Source: Nautiliaceae bacterium
Lineage (GTDB): Bacteria; Campylobacterota; Campylobacteria; Campylobacterales; Nautiliaceae
Length of the DNA stretch: 8,208 nucleotides
Reading direction: 5' to 3'
Assembly (NCBI GenBank): GCA_027008345.1
Contig: JALTBU010000067.1
Location: 1 to 8,208, forward strand
This document shows, in pieces, positions 1 to 5,884 of this stretch. The translations under genes and the position numbers were made by a program. Numbering within the stretch: position 1 is the first letter of the stretch; each line of letters begins with the position of its first letter. A model generated the notes under the pieces. The model saw nothing but the letters and a program-made list of their open reading frames with translations, was not told the origin of the DNA and searched no databases.

Positions 1-2
1 TA

Positions 3-65
3 ATGCATTATTTATTTTTATGGAAGGCAAAAGCAAAACCATTCTGGTATTTAATACCTGATTAA
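3..65 (+). CDS. Possible C-terminal tail of an upstream gene (partial)
   Basis: The frame is open from the window edge to a TAA at 63-65 and reads as a hydrophobic, Trp-rich tail ending in KPFWYLIPD. Its third codon positions are mostly A or T, as in the neighbouring genes, and it ends 31 nt before the next start, a spacing typical of this region. A second frame is also open from the edge (2-61, ending ...ILVFNT), so the frame choice is uncertain. Too little is visible to name a family. Confidence 0.3.
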   Translation: MHYLFLWKAKAKPFWYLIPD

Positions 66-96
66 TAGTAACAAGTAAAATATAAAAGGAGAAGTT

Positions 97-285
97 ATGG
101 CTATAAGAAGTCCTCAAATCGGTTTAAAAATGAAAGAGTGGGAAAAAAGAGCGTATGATGATACAAAATTTGGTATGTATCCTACTCCTTTTGAGAGATG
201 GAAAAGGAAATGTATCATTTGGCAATTTATTAGATTTGTTGTTTTATCATTAAAATTCAAAAAAACAGCATCTGTTAATGAATAA
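97..285 (+). CDS. Small basic protein of unknown function (62 aa)
   Basis: I do not recognise this protein. It starts at ATG 97 behind a strong Shine-Dalgarno (AAAGGAGA, about 86-92); a later in-frame ATG at 130 has no comparable site. It is strongly basic (14 Lys/Arg against 6 Asp/Glu). The N-terminal half holds a charged, aromatic region (W15 to Y28) with the turn YPTPFERW at 28-35. Residues 40-52 form a short hydrophobic stretch broken by Gln43 and Arg46, which looks more like an amphipathic, membrane-surface helix than a full membrane span. There is one Cys (39) and no signal peptide. It lies 46 nt before trxA, but a promoter-like site sits in that gap, so it need not be co-transcribed with trxA. 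The good ribosome-binding site and native-like composition suggest a real gene; its function is unknown. Confidence 0.7.
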   Translation: MAIRSPQIGLKMKEWEKRAYDDTKFGMYPTPFERWKRKCIIWQFIRFVVLSLKFKKTASVNE

Positions 286-301
286 TTTGCAAATATTTAT
301 G

Positions 302-307
302 TATAAT
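302..307 (+). promoter_or_regulatory. Putative sigma-70 -10 box for trxA
   Basis: A perfect TATAAT lies 24 nt upstream of the trxA start codon, giving a short leader that contains the AAGGAG ribosome-binding site (321-326). No convincing -35 box is present, which is usual for Campylobacterota housekeeping promoters that rely on the -10 element. A 10-bp perfect palindrome, ATTTGCAAAT (285-294), sits just upstream. TATAAT-like strings are common by chance in DNA this AT-rich, so position is the main support. Confidence 0.5.
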
Positions 308-331
308 TAAGAAAAAAAATAAGGAGTCTTT

Positions 332-655
332 ATGGCATTAGAATTAACAAAAGATAATTTCGTAGATACAATTAAAAACGCAAAAGTTGCAGTAGTGGAT
401 TTTTGGGCACCATGGTGTGGACCATGTAGAATGATTGCCCCAATTATTGAAGAATTAAGTGAAGAATATAAAGATAAAGGCGTAGTTGTAGGAAAAATCA
501 ATACTGACGAACAACAAGAACTTGCAATGCAATTTGGAATCAGAAGTATTCCAACAGTTCTTTTCTTTAAAAATGGTGAACTTGCAGACAGTATGATAGG
601 TGCTGCTCCAAAAGCTATGTATGAAGAAAAAATTAACGCACTTCTTGGAGAGTAA
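332..655 (+). CDS. trxA: Thioredoxin
   Basis: This is a small cytoplasmic dithiol protein that reduces disulfides in client enzymes and is itself reduced by thioredoxin reductase, whose gene lies two genes downstream. At 107 residues it has the usual single-domain length. The active site is WCGPC with W28, C29 and C32. The buried acidic residue that tunes the catalytic cysteine is D23 (motif VVDFWAPW), P37 corresponds to the kink-forming proline after the active-site helix, and the cis-proline is P74 in SIPT. No signal peptide is present, so it is cytoplasmic. The start at 332 follows AAGGAG with 5 nt spacing. A TATAAT box lies in the leader, so it probably heads its transcript. No unusual residues are seen; the assignment is secure. 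Confidence 0.97.
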   Translation: MALELTKDNFVDTIKNAKVAVVDFWAPWCGPCRMIAPIIEELSEEYKDKGVVVGKINTDEQQELAMQFGIRSIPTVLFFKNGELADSMIGAAPKAMYEEKINALLGE

Positions 656-685
656 GTATAAAATCTAAATTTTTTTATACTTTCA

Positions 686-701
686 GCTCCTTTTTTGGAG
701 C
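686..701 (+). repeat. Short hairpin covering a ribosome-binding site
   Basis: GCTCC (686-690) and GGAGC (697-701) can pair over a T6 loop. The right arm contains the GGAG that would serve as ribosome-binding site for the ATG at 706. No T-run follows, so it is not an intrinsic terminator on the plus strand. If translation starts upstream (see the next gene) this segment is simply coding. A 5-bp stem can occur by chance. Confidence 0.4.
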
Positions 702-705
702 ATTA

Positions 706-1086
706 ATGGTAGCTGCATTTTTTTTCTACTATAATTACAAATTCAGTGAATATAAATTTATTGATTTTGATAAGCTTACTTTTTATACAAAAAATGATAT
801 TTTTGTACCAAAAGAAAAAGAATATTATCTTATACTTTTTAGCTCACGAATGTCTGATATTAATAAATTAATAAAAAAACTTCCTAAACATTATCCAATA
901 CTTGTTGTCGATATTTATCAAAAAAGAGAAAAAATACCTAATATTATCTATACAACTGCCGGAATAAATACTATAATTAAATTGATTCAATATTTGAATA
1001 TTTATGAAGTACCAGTGGCTGTAAAAATTAAAAAATATCATAAACATTTATATAAACAAGACAGTCCGCTTGAAGTTTTAAAGTAA
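706..1086 (+). CDS. Cysteine-free, possibly thioredoxin-like, membrane-anchored protein
   Basis: No named family is recognised. The order of segments suggests a degenerate thioredoxin fold: a strand YYLILFSS (40-47), a helix (about 49-62), a strand PILVVDIY (64-71), a helix (about 86-98), then a strand entered through YEVPVAVKI (100-108), where P103 sits like the thioredoxin cis-proline. The protein has no cysteine, so it cannot do dithiol chemistry. Its position between trxA and trxB suggests a structural or partner role for the pair; that is inference. Start choice is open. ATG 706 has GGAG 5 nt upstream, but the same frame is open back to 637. It reads through a Lys-start, roughly 21-residue hydrophobic stretch that the ATG would cut in half. 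The only upstream candidate is ATA at 658, 2 nt after the trxA stop and 7 nt after GGAG (647-650), which would give 142 residues with an N-terminal membrane anchor. The gene itself is likely real. Confidence 0.7.
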   Translation: MVAAFFFYYNYKFSEYKFIDFDKLTFYTKNDIFVPKEKEYYLILFSSRMSDINKLIKKLPKHYPILVVDIYQKREKIPNIIYTTAGINTIIKLIQYLNIYEVPVAVKIKKYHKHLYKQDSPLEVLK

Positions 1087-1121
1087 GATATGAAAATCTT
1101 GTTTTCATATCTTACTTTAAA
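1077..1121 (+). repeat. Perfect 20-bp inverted repeat between the unknown gene and trxB
   Basis: The arms 1077-1096 and 1102-1121 are exact reverse complements (20 of 20, plus a possible U-G pair at 1076/1122) around a 5-nt loop, TCTTG. The left arm contains the last codons and stop (TAA 1084-1086) of the upstream gene. The right arm ends in TTTAAAG and so includes half of the trxB ribosome-binding site (AAAGGA, 1119-1124). No T-run follows, and the next bases are AAAGGATAAAAAATG, so it does not look like a classical intrinsic terminator. Possible roles are an RNase III-type processing or stability element, or a switch coupling trxB translation to ribosomes finishing the upstream gene. The repeat is certain; its role is inferred. 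Confidence 0.85.
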
Positions 1122-1124
1122 GGA
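1119..1124 (+). promoter_or_regulatory. trxB ribosome-binding site, partly inside a hairpin
   Basis: AAAGGA lies 6 nt before the trxB ATG. Its first three bases pair within the 1077-1121 hairpin, and G1122 could form a wobble pair with U1076. The site is therefore half buried when the hairpin is folded, and would be opened by a ribosome terminating at the upstream stop codon in the left arm. Confidence 0.6.
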
Positions 1125-1130
1125 TAAAAA

Positions 1131-2033
1131 ATGTATGATATCATCATAATTGGAGCAGGTCCTGCCGGACTTAGTGCAGGAATATATACAAGCAGACTTG
1201 GAGCTAAAACACTGATACTTGAAAAATTAAATCCGGGCGGACAGATTACATTAAGTAGTGAAATAGAAAATTATCCGGGAATTTGTGAAGTAAAAAGTGG
1301 ACTTGAGTTTATGGCTTGCTGGCCAGAACAAGCCAAAAAATTCGGTGCTGAGATTAAAAGTGAAGAAGCAATTAAATTATCAATAGAAAATGGAAAATGG
1401 AAAATTAATACACATAAAAATTCTTATGAAGCAAAATCGGTAATTGTAGCAACTGGTTCAACTCCTAAAAAAGCAGGATTTGAAGGAGAAATTGAATATA
1501 CAGGAAAAGGTGTAAGTTATTGTGCAGTATGTGATGGATTTTTTTATAAAGATAAAATTGTAGCAGTAATCGGGGGTGGAGATACTGCGCTTGAAGAAGC
1601 ATTATATTTAAGTAAAATTGCAAAAAAAGTTTATTTAATACATAGAAGAGATAAATTCAGAGCCGCTCCATCCACCCAAAAAAAAGTATTTAATACTTCT
1701 AATATTAAAATAATTTATAATGAAACTGTAAAAAAAGTATTTGGAAAAAATTTTGTAGAAGGTATAATTCTATCTTCAAATAAAGAAATAAAAGTTGATG
1801 GTGTATTTGTATTCGTAGGAATGAAAGTCAATAATGAATTGGTTAAAAACTTAGTTGATTTAAATGAATGGGGAGAAGTGAAAGTAAATTTAAAAATGGA
1901 AACTTCTCTTAAAGGTTTATATGCAGCGGGTGATATCAGGCAAAATAGTGTAAAACAAGTAGTTGCCGCCGCAGGTGACGGTGCAGTGGCTGGTATAAAT
2001 GCTGTAAAATTTATCGAACATACAAAAGAATAA
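1131..2033 (+). CDS. trxB: Thioredoxin reductase (NADPH, FAD)
   Basis: This is a flavoenzyme that passes electrons from NADPH to thioredoxin (trxA, upstream) in the cytoplasm. At 300 residues it fits the low-molecular-weight bacterial class (usually about 300-320). The N-terminal FAD-binding GxGPAG is G8-A-G-P-A-G13, followed by the GGQI segment (36-39). The NADPH domain carries the redox pair CAVCD with C131 and C134. The second dinucleotide-binding motif is GGGDTA (148-153), and HRRDKFRA (171-178) supplies the arginines expected to bind the NADPH 2'-phosphate. The closing FAD motif is AAGD (265-268). Extra cysteines at 52 and 63 have no known role that I can name. The start at 1131 is fixed by AAAGGA, part of which lies in a long hairpin with the end of the preceding gene. 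Operon membership with trxA is likely. Confidence 0.96.
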   Translation: MYDIIIIGAGPAGLSAGIYTSRLGAKTLILEKLNPGGQITLSSEIENYPGICEVKSGLEFMACWPEQAKKFGAEIKSEEAIKLSIENGKWKINTHKNSYEAKSVIVATGSTPKKAGFEGEIEYTGKGVSYCAVCDGFFYKDKIVAVIGGGDTALEEALYLSKIAKKVYLIHRRDKFRAAPSTQKKVFNTSNIKIIYNETVKKVFGKNFVEGIILSSNKEIKVDGVFVFVGMKVNNELVKNLVDLNEWGEVKVNLKMETSLKGLYAAGDIRQNSVKQVVAAAGDGAVAGINAVKFIEHTKE

Positions 2034-2046
2034 ATATTAAAAGATA

Positions 2047-2052
2047 TATAAT
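2047..2052 (+). promoter_or_regulatory. Possible -10 box upstream of dapB
   Basis: A TATAAT hexamer lies in the 54-nt gap between trxB and dapB, 35 nt before the dapB start and upstream of its strong ribosome-binding site AAAGGAGA (2076-2083). No -35 box is evident. It could give dapB-purF its own promoter besides read-through from trxB. The gap is nearly pure A/T, so a chance match is quite possible. Confidence 0.35.
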
Positions 2053-2087
2053 ACTAAAATTTAGAATTGTAAAATAAAGGAGAATAA

Positions 2088-2849
2088 ATGAAATATGGAA
2101 TTGTAGGAGCAACAGGAAGAGTTGGTCAGCTTTTAGTAAAAATTTTAAAAGAAAACAATGAAAAAATCGGAGCCGTAATGTTTGAAGGAAAACAGACAAT
2201 AGATTTTGATACTGATACAGTAATTACGAATGATGCAAAGACACTTCTTGAAAATTCAGATGTTGTAATAGATTTTTCGGCTCCAATTGCTACACAAAAA
2301 CTTCTGGAAGCTGCTTTACAAAACCCAAAACCTCTTGTAATTGCAACCACAGGTCTTAATGACCATCAAAAAAATTTAATGTTAGAAGCAAGCAAAAAAG
2401 CTCCTATTCTTTATGCAACAAATATGAGTTTAGGTGTTGCTATACTTAATAAACTTGTTGCAATGGTGAGCGAAAAATTAAAAGATTTTGATATAGAAAT
2501 AGTTGAACAGCACCACAGATACAAAGTGGACGCTCCAAGCGGAACAGCTTTGACTCTTGCTGAGAGCTGTGCAAAAGCCAGAGGGCTTAATCTAAAAGAT
2601 GTAATGGTTACAGGTAGAAGCGGACATGTCGGAGCAAGAACTAAAGATGAAATTGGTGTTTTTGCAGTAAGAGGCGGAGATGTTGTCGGAAGACATACTG
2701 TTGGATTTTATAACGACGGTGAATTTTTAGAGCTTAATCATACAGCAACAAGTAGAGAAACATTTGCAAGAGGTGCAATTAAAGTAGCAAAATGGCTTGT
2801 TAATCAAAAGCCTGGAATTTATTCAATTAACGATGCATTAGGAATATAA
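2088..2849 (+). CDS. dapB: 4-hydroxy-tetrahydrodipicolinate reductase
   Basis: This enzyme carries out the NAD(P)H-dependent reduction of the DapA product to tetrahydrodipicolinate, in the lysine and diaminopimelate pathway that also feeds peptidoglycan. At 253 residues it is close to the usual 240-275. The N-terminal nucleotide-binding loop is GATGRVG (7-13). DFSAP (62-66) and ATTG (86-89) line the cofactor and substrate site. The family signature runs EQHHRYKVDAPSGTA at 140-154, with H142 and H143, catalytic K146, and the substrate-binding PSGT (150-153). NMSLG (112-116) is the conserved link into the C-terminal domain. The start at 2088 follows AAAGGAGA. It ends 9 nt before purF, whose ribosome-binding site overlaps the dapB stop, so the two are almost certainly co-transcribed. 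I recall the same dapB-purF adjacency in Campylobacter. Confidence 0.96.
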   Translation: MKYGIVGATGRVGQLLVKILKENNEKIGAVMFEGKQTIDFDTDTVITNDAKTLLENSDVVIDFSAPIATQKLLEAALQNPKPLVIATTGLNDHQKNLMLEASKKAPILYATNMSLGVAILNKLVAMVSEKLKDFDIEIVEQHHRYKVDAPSGTALTLAESCAKARGLNLKDVMVTGRSGHVGARTKDEIGVFAVRGGDVVGRHTVGFYNDGEFLELNHTATSRETFARGAIKVAKWLVNQKPGIYSINDALGI

Positions 2850-2858
2850 GGAAGTAAT

Positions 2859-4196
2859 ATGTGTTCAGTAGTAGGAATATACGGAAATGAAAATGCAAGT
2901 AAACTTGCTTTTTACGCACTCTTTTCAATGCAGCACAGAGGCCAAGAAGCAGCAGGTATCAGCAGCTCATATGAAGGCAAAATAAAAACAGTAAAAGACA
3001 GAGGACTTGTTACACAAATTTTTAAAGAAGAGCATTTTAAAATATTAAAAGGCAATATGGCGATAGGTCATACCAGATATTCAACGGCGGGAGATGATTC
3101 TATACTTGATGCTCAGCCTGTATTTGCCAAATACGGACTTGGAGAAATTTCAATTGTTCATAATGGAAATCTTGTAAATGCAAAAGAAATAAGAGAAGAA
3201 TTAACAAAAAAAGGTGCAATTTTTCAGACAAATATGGATACCGAAAATATTATCCATTTAATAGCCAAAGATTATCAAACCCCTACTCTTAAACAAAGAA
3301 TAATAAATGCCGTTAAAAAAATAAAAGGAGCTTTTTCTTTAATAATTCTCAGTAGAAGTAAAATGTTTGCAATTCGCGATCCTTTTGGTTTCAGACCTTT
3401 AAGCCTTGGAAAATTAAAAAGCGGAGGATATATCGTAGCCAGCGAGACTTGTGCATTTGAACTTGTTGGGGCTGAATTTGTGAGAGATGTAAAACCAGGT
3501 GAGATGATTGTATTTGAAGACAATGAAATAAAAAGTGAAATGATTTTTGAGCCTACTCCTAAGCAATGTATTTTTGAATATATATATTTTGCAAGACCTG
3601 ATAGCAATGTGTTTGGTAAAAATGTATATTCTGTTAGAAAACAGATGGGAAGAGAACTTGCAAAAGAATTACCTGTTGATGCTGATATGGTAGTCCCAGT
3701 ACCTGACAGCGGAGTAGCAGCGGCACTTGGATATGCACAAGAGAGCGGTATTCCTTTTGAGATGGCTATTATGAGAAACCATTATGTCGGAAGAACATTT
3801 ATTGAACCTACTCAAGAAGTAAGAGACCTTAAAGTTAAAATGAAACTCTCTCCTATTAAACACAAAATTGAAGGTAAAAAATTAGTTGTTATAGATGATA
3901 GTATAGTAAGAGGAACAACTTCAAGAAGAATTGTAAGAATGCTAAAAGAAGCTGGAGCAAAAGAAGTTCATATGAGAATAGCAAGTCCCGCCACAACTGG
4001 GCCATGTTATTATGGAGTTGATACACCAACAAAAGAAGAACTTATTGCTTCAAAAATGAATACAAATGAAATTTGCAAATATATAGAAGCAGACTCTTTG
4101 GCTTATCTTTCAATTGAGGGAGTTGTTAAAGCTGTAAAAGATAAAAAGGAAAATTACTGTTTCGCATGTTTTGACGGTGATTATCCTATTTTATAA
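2859..4196 (+). CDS. purF: Amidophosphoribosyltransferase (glutamine PRPP amidotransferase)
   Basis: This enzyme catalyses the first committed step of purine synthesis, PRPP plus glutamine to phosphoribosylamine. The N-terminal glutaminase domain (about 2-230) begins MCSVVGIYG; C2 becomes the nucleophile once Met is removed, and there is no propeptide of the Bacillus type. Conserved glutaminase motifs are QHRGQE (25-30), HTRYST (71-76) and HNGN (101-104). The C-terminal phosphoribosyltransferase domain carries the PRPP loop VVIDDSIVRGTTS (343-355). C237, C383, C434 and C437 (in YCFAC) match the four iron-sulfur ligands of the Bacillus subtilis enzyme, so a 4Fe-4S cluster of the oxygen-sensitive type is likely. 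The 445-residue length is normal for that class. Its ribosome-binding site (AAGGAAG, 2848-2854) overlaps the dapB stop, implying translational coupling. Confidence 0.97.
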   Translation: MCSVVGIYGNENASKLAFYALFSMQHRGQEAAGISSSYEGKIKTVKDRGLVTQIFKEEHFKILKGNMAIGHTRYSTAGDDSILDAQPVFAKYGLGEISIVHNGNLVNAKEIREELTKKGAIFQTNMDTENIIHLIAKDYQTPTLKQRIINAVKKIKGAFSLIILSRSKMFAIRDPFGFRPLSLGKLKSGGYIVASETCAFELVGAEFVRDVKPGEMIVFEDNEIKSEMIFEPTPKQCIFEYIYFARPDSNVFGKNVYSVRKQMGRELAKELPVDADMVVPVPDSGVAAALGYAQESGIPFEMAIMRNHYVGRTFIEPTQEVRDLKVKMKLSPIKHKIEGKKLVVIDDSIVRGTTSRRIVRMLKEAGAKEVHMRIASPATTGPCYYGVDTPTKEELIASKMNTNEICKYIEADSLAYLSIEGVVKAVKDKKENYCFACFDGDYPIL

Positions 4197-4210
4197 ACTA
4201 GACTTTTTTT

Positions 4211-4241
4211 CTCTTTTTTGTTATAAAAAGCCAAAAAAGAG
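4211..4241 (+). repeat. 10-bp inverted repeat covering a ribosome-binding site
   Basis: CTCTTTTTTG (4211-4220) and CAAAAAAGAG (4232-4241) pair exactly around an 11-nt loop. The right arm contains most of AAGAGG (4237-4242), the ribosome-binding site for the ATG at 4247. No T-run follows the right arm, so it is not a standard terminator for purF. Low-complexity A and T runs make such pairing easier to get by chance. Confidence 0.55.
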
Positions 4242-4246
4242 GTATA

Positions 4247-5188
4247 ATGGATAAATTATATACATTCGGAAAATATTTAAAACATAAATATAATAAAAAA
4301 ATAAAAAAAGTTCCTATTTCAATACCCGGATTTACATGTCCTAATATTGATGGAACTGTAGCAAGAGGTGGATGTGTTTTTTGTGAAAATGAAAGTTTTT
4401 CTCCAAATTTTCAAAAAGAAAAATTTACTCTAAATCTCAAATCAAAAGAAAATCCATTACTTCAAAAACAGCTAAATGCACTTAAACTTCAATTTTTTAA
4501 TACAGTTGAATTATATAAAAGAATTTATGCAAGTGAAAAATTTATTGTATATTTTCAAAGTTTTACAAATACTTATGCACCATTTGAGACATTAAAAACA
4601 TTATATGACACAGCTTTAACTTTTCCTGATGTAATAGGTCTTAGTATTGGAACAAGGACAGATAGTATAACTGATGAAACATTAAATTATTTAAAAGAAT
4701 TAAGTAAAGATTATGAAATATGGGTAGAATATGGAATTCAAAGCTCAAACGATGAAACTTTAAAAAGAATAAACAGAGGTCATGATTTTCAAAATGTAAA
4801 AGATACTATTAAAAAAACAAAAGATTTAGGGCTAAATGTTTGCGGACATTTAATTTTTGGACTTCCGGGAGAAACTCAGGATGATATGATAAAAAGTGTA
4901 AATGATACTATTGAATTAAACATAGATTCTATAAAATTTCACCCACTTTATGTAACAGATAATACATTACTTGCCATTGATTATAAAAAAGGAACTTTTA
5001 TACCAATTTCAGAAAAAGATTATATCGATACTTTAATAAAAGCCATAAAAATGCTTCCGCAAAATGTATCAATTCAAAGAATGACGGCCGGTACTGCAAA
5101 CCTTTTAGCACCTGAGTGGTGCAGAGACAAATCCAAACAAATGAGCCATATTCATAAAGCTCTTGTTAATGCGGGAATAAAATTGTAG
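4247..5188 (+). CDS. Radical SAM protein, YhcC/YtqA (TIGR01212) type
   Basis: This is a cytoplasmic 4Fe-4S/S-adenosylmethionine enzyme. Near the N-terminus, FTCPNIDGTVARGGCVFC (29-46) places C31, C43 and C46 in a CX11CX2C arrangement, wider than the usual CX3CX2C and characteristic of this family. Further family blocks are YFQSFTNTYAP (102-112), GTRTDS (135-140), EYGIQS (161-166), NRGHD (176-180) and GLPGET (205-210). At 313 residues it has the normal length. I recall that the Bacillus relative YtqA has been linked to an alternative route to mnm5(s2)U in the tRNA wobble position (named MnmL); whether that applies here is inference. The start at 4247 has AAGAGG 4 nt upstream, inside a hairpin. 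It is 50 nt after purF in the same direction, probably the last gene of the run, and ends facing the minus-strand hydrolase. Confidence 0.9.
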   Translation: MDKLYTFGKYLKHKYNKKIKKVPISIPGFTCPNIDGTVARGGCVFCENESFSPNFQKEKFTLNLKSKENPLLQKQLNALKLQFFNTVELYKRIYASEKFIVYFQSFTNTYAPFETLKTLYDTALTFPDVIGLSIGTRTDSITDETLNYLKELSKDYEIWVEYGIQSSNDETLKRINRGHDFQNVKDTIKKTKDLGLNVCGHLIFGLPGETQDDMIKSVNDTIELNIDSIKFHPLYVTDNTLLAIDYKKGTFIPISEKDYIDTLIKAIKMLPQNVSIQRMTAGTANLLAPEWCRDKSKQMSHIHKALVNAGIKL

Positions 5189-5240
5189 ATGACTAATAGA
5201 GGAGAGAGAATAAAAGTTTTTAGTTCAAAGTTTTGAGTTA

Positions 5241-5822
5241 TTAAATATAATTAAGCCACATAGGCAAAAACTTTTGTGCTTTTTTAATTGTAGTAGTAGG
5301 CCCATGTCCTGGTAAAATTCTTTTATCATAAGGTATTTTTAAAAATTTTTTTATTGATTTTTTCATTGCTTTTGGATCAGAATATGGGAAATCAACCCTT
5401 CCAATACTTCCATCAAATATAAAATCCCCGCTAAACATATCTTCACCTATTTCTACCGTTACACTTCCCGGTGTATGTCCAGGGAAATGTCTTATCTTAA
5501 CGTCATAATCCCCTATTTTATAATCTCCCTCTTCAATTAAAACATCAGCTTTGACTTTTGGAGGATTATATCCAAAAGGGTCATTTTCTAAAAAAAATGC
5601 ATCTTCTTTATGAATATAAATTGGAATATTAAAATATTCTTTTATTTTTTTATCATCCCATATATGATCAAAATGTCCGTGTGTATTAATTATCGCCAAA
5701 GGATCTTTTACATGTTCTTTTACAAATTCAAATGCTCCAACTCCTGGATCAATTATAATTTTTCTATCTATAATATAACAGTTTGTATAAAATTCCCCAC
5801 ATGGCTTAACCAATATCTCCAT
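5241..5822 (-). CDS. Metallo-beta-lactamase-fold hydrolase (glyoxalase II-like)
   Basis: This is a single-domain, 193-residue zinc hydrolase. Metal ligands are in the family order: THGHFDH with H48, H50, D52 and H53; H116 in PGHTPGS; D133 in FSGDFIF; and H173 in LPGHGPTT. The segment GSIGRVDFP (138-146) matches small glyoxalase II-like proteins of the YcbL kind. Hydrolysis of a thioester such as S-lactoylglutathione is the standard guess, but the substrate cannot be read from the sequence. It lacks the extra C-terminal domain of true glyoxalase II and has no signal peptide. The start is set by AAAGGA (complement of 5828-5833) 5 nt upstream. It follows rny by 62 nt in the same direction and is probably the last gene of that operon. 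Its 3' end faces the radical SAM gene across a 52-nt gap. Confidence 0.9.
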   Translation of the reverse strand: MEILVKPCGEFYTNCYIIDRKIIIDPGVGAFEFVKEHVKDPLAIINTHGHFDHIWDDKKIKEYFNIPIYIHKEDAFFLENDPFGYNPPKVKADVLIEEGDYKIGDYDVKIRHFPGHTPGSVTVEIGEDMFSGDFIFDGSIGRVDFPYSDPKAMKKSIKKFLKIPYDKRILPGHGPTTTIKKAQKFLPMWLNYI

Positions 5823-5884
5823 TTCATTCCTTTAATTCTACTTCTTTTTCAACTCATCTACCCATATACTTATCAACTCTTACA

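Noticed and set aside
81..86. TATAAA as a promoter for the 62-residue protein
   Set aside because: It runs into the ribosome-binding site (about 86-92), leaving no room for a transcript that includes that site.
2011..2350. Minus-strand open frames across the trxB/dapB junction (2011-2199 and 2126-2350)
   Set aside because: They are antisense to dapB codons; the Leu/Phe-rich composition is what antisense of Lys/Glu-rich AT-rich coding gives.
3275..3863. Minus-strand open frames within purF (3275-3607 and 3669-3863)
   Set aside because: They are shadows of the conserved purF reading frame, with no ribosome-binding site or recognisable protein.
4243..4248. TATAAT before the radical SAM gene
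   Set aside because: It overlaps the start codon itself (TATAATGG), so it cannot drive a transcript carrying the ribosome-binding site; taken as coincidence.
5189..5236. 15-codon open frame (ATG 5189) right after the radical SAM stop
   Set aside because: No ribosome-binding site, very short, and no recognisable features.
5264..5285. Possible intrinsic terminator for the radical SAM gene (imperfect hairpin plus six Ts)
   Set aside because: The stem is only about five pairs with an internal A/G mismatch and lies inside the 3' end of the opposing gene; too weak to call.
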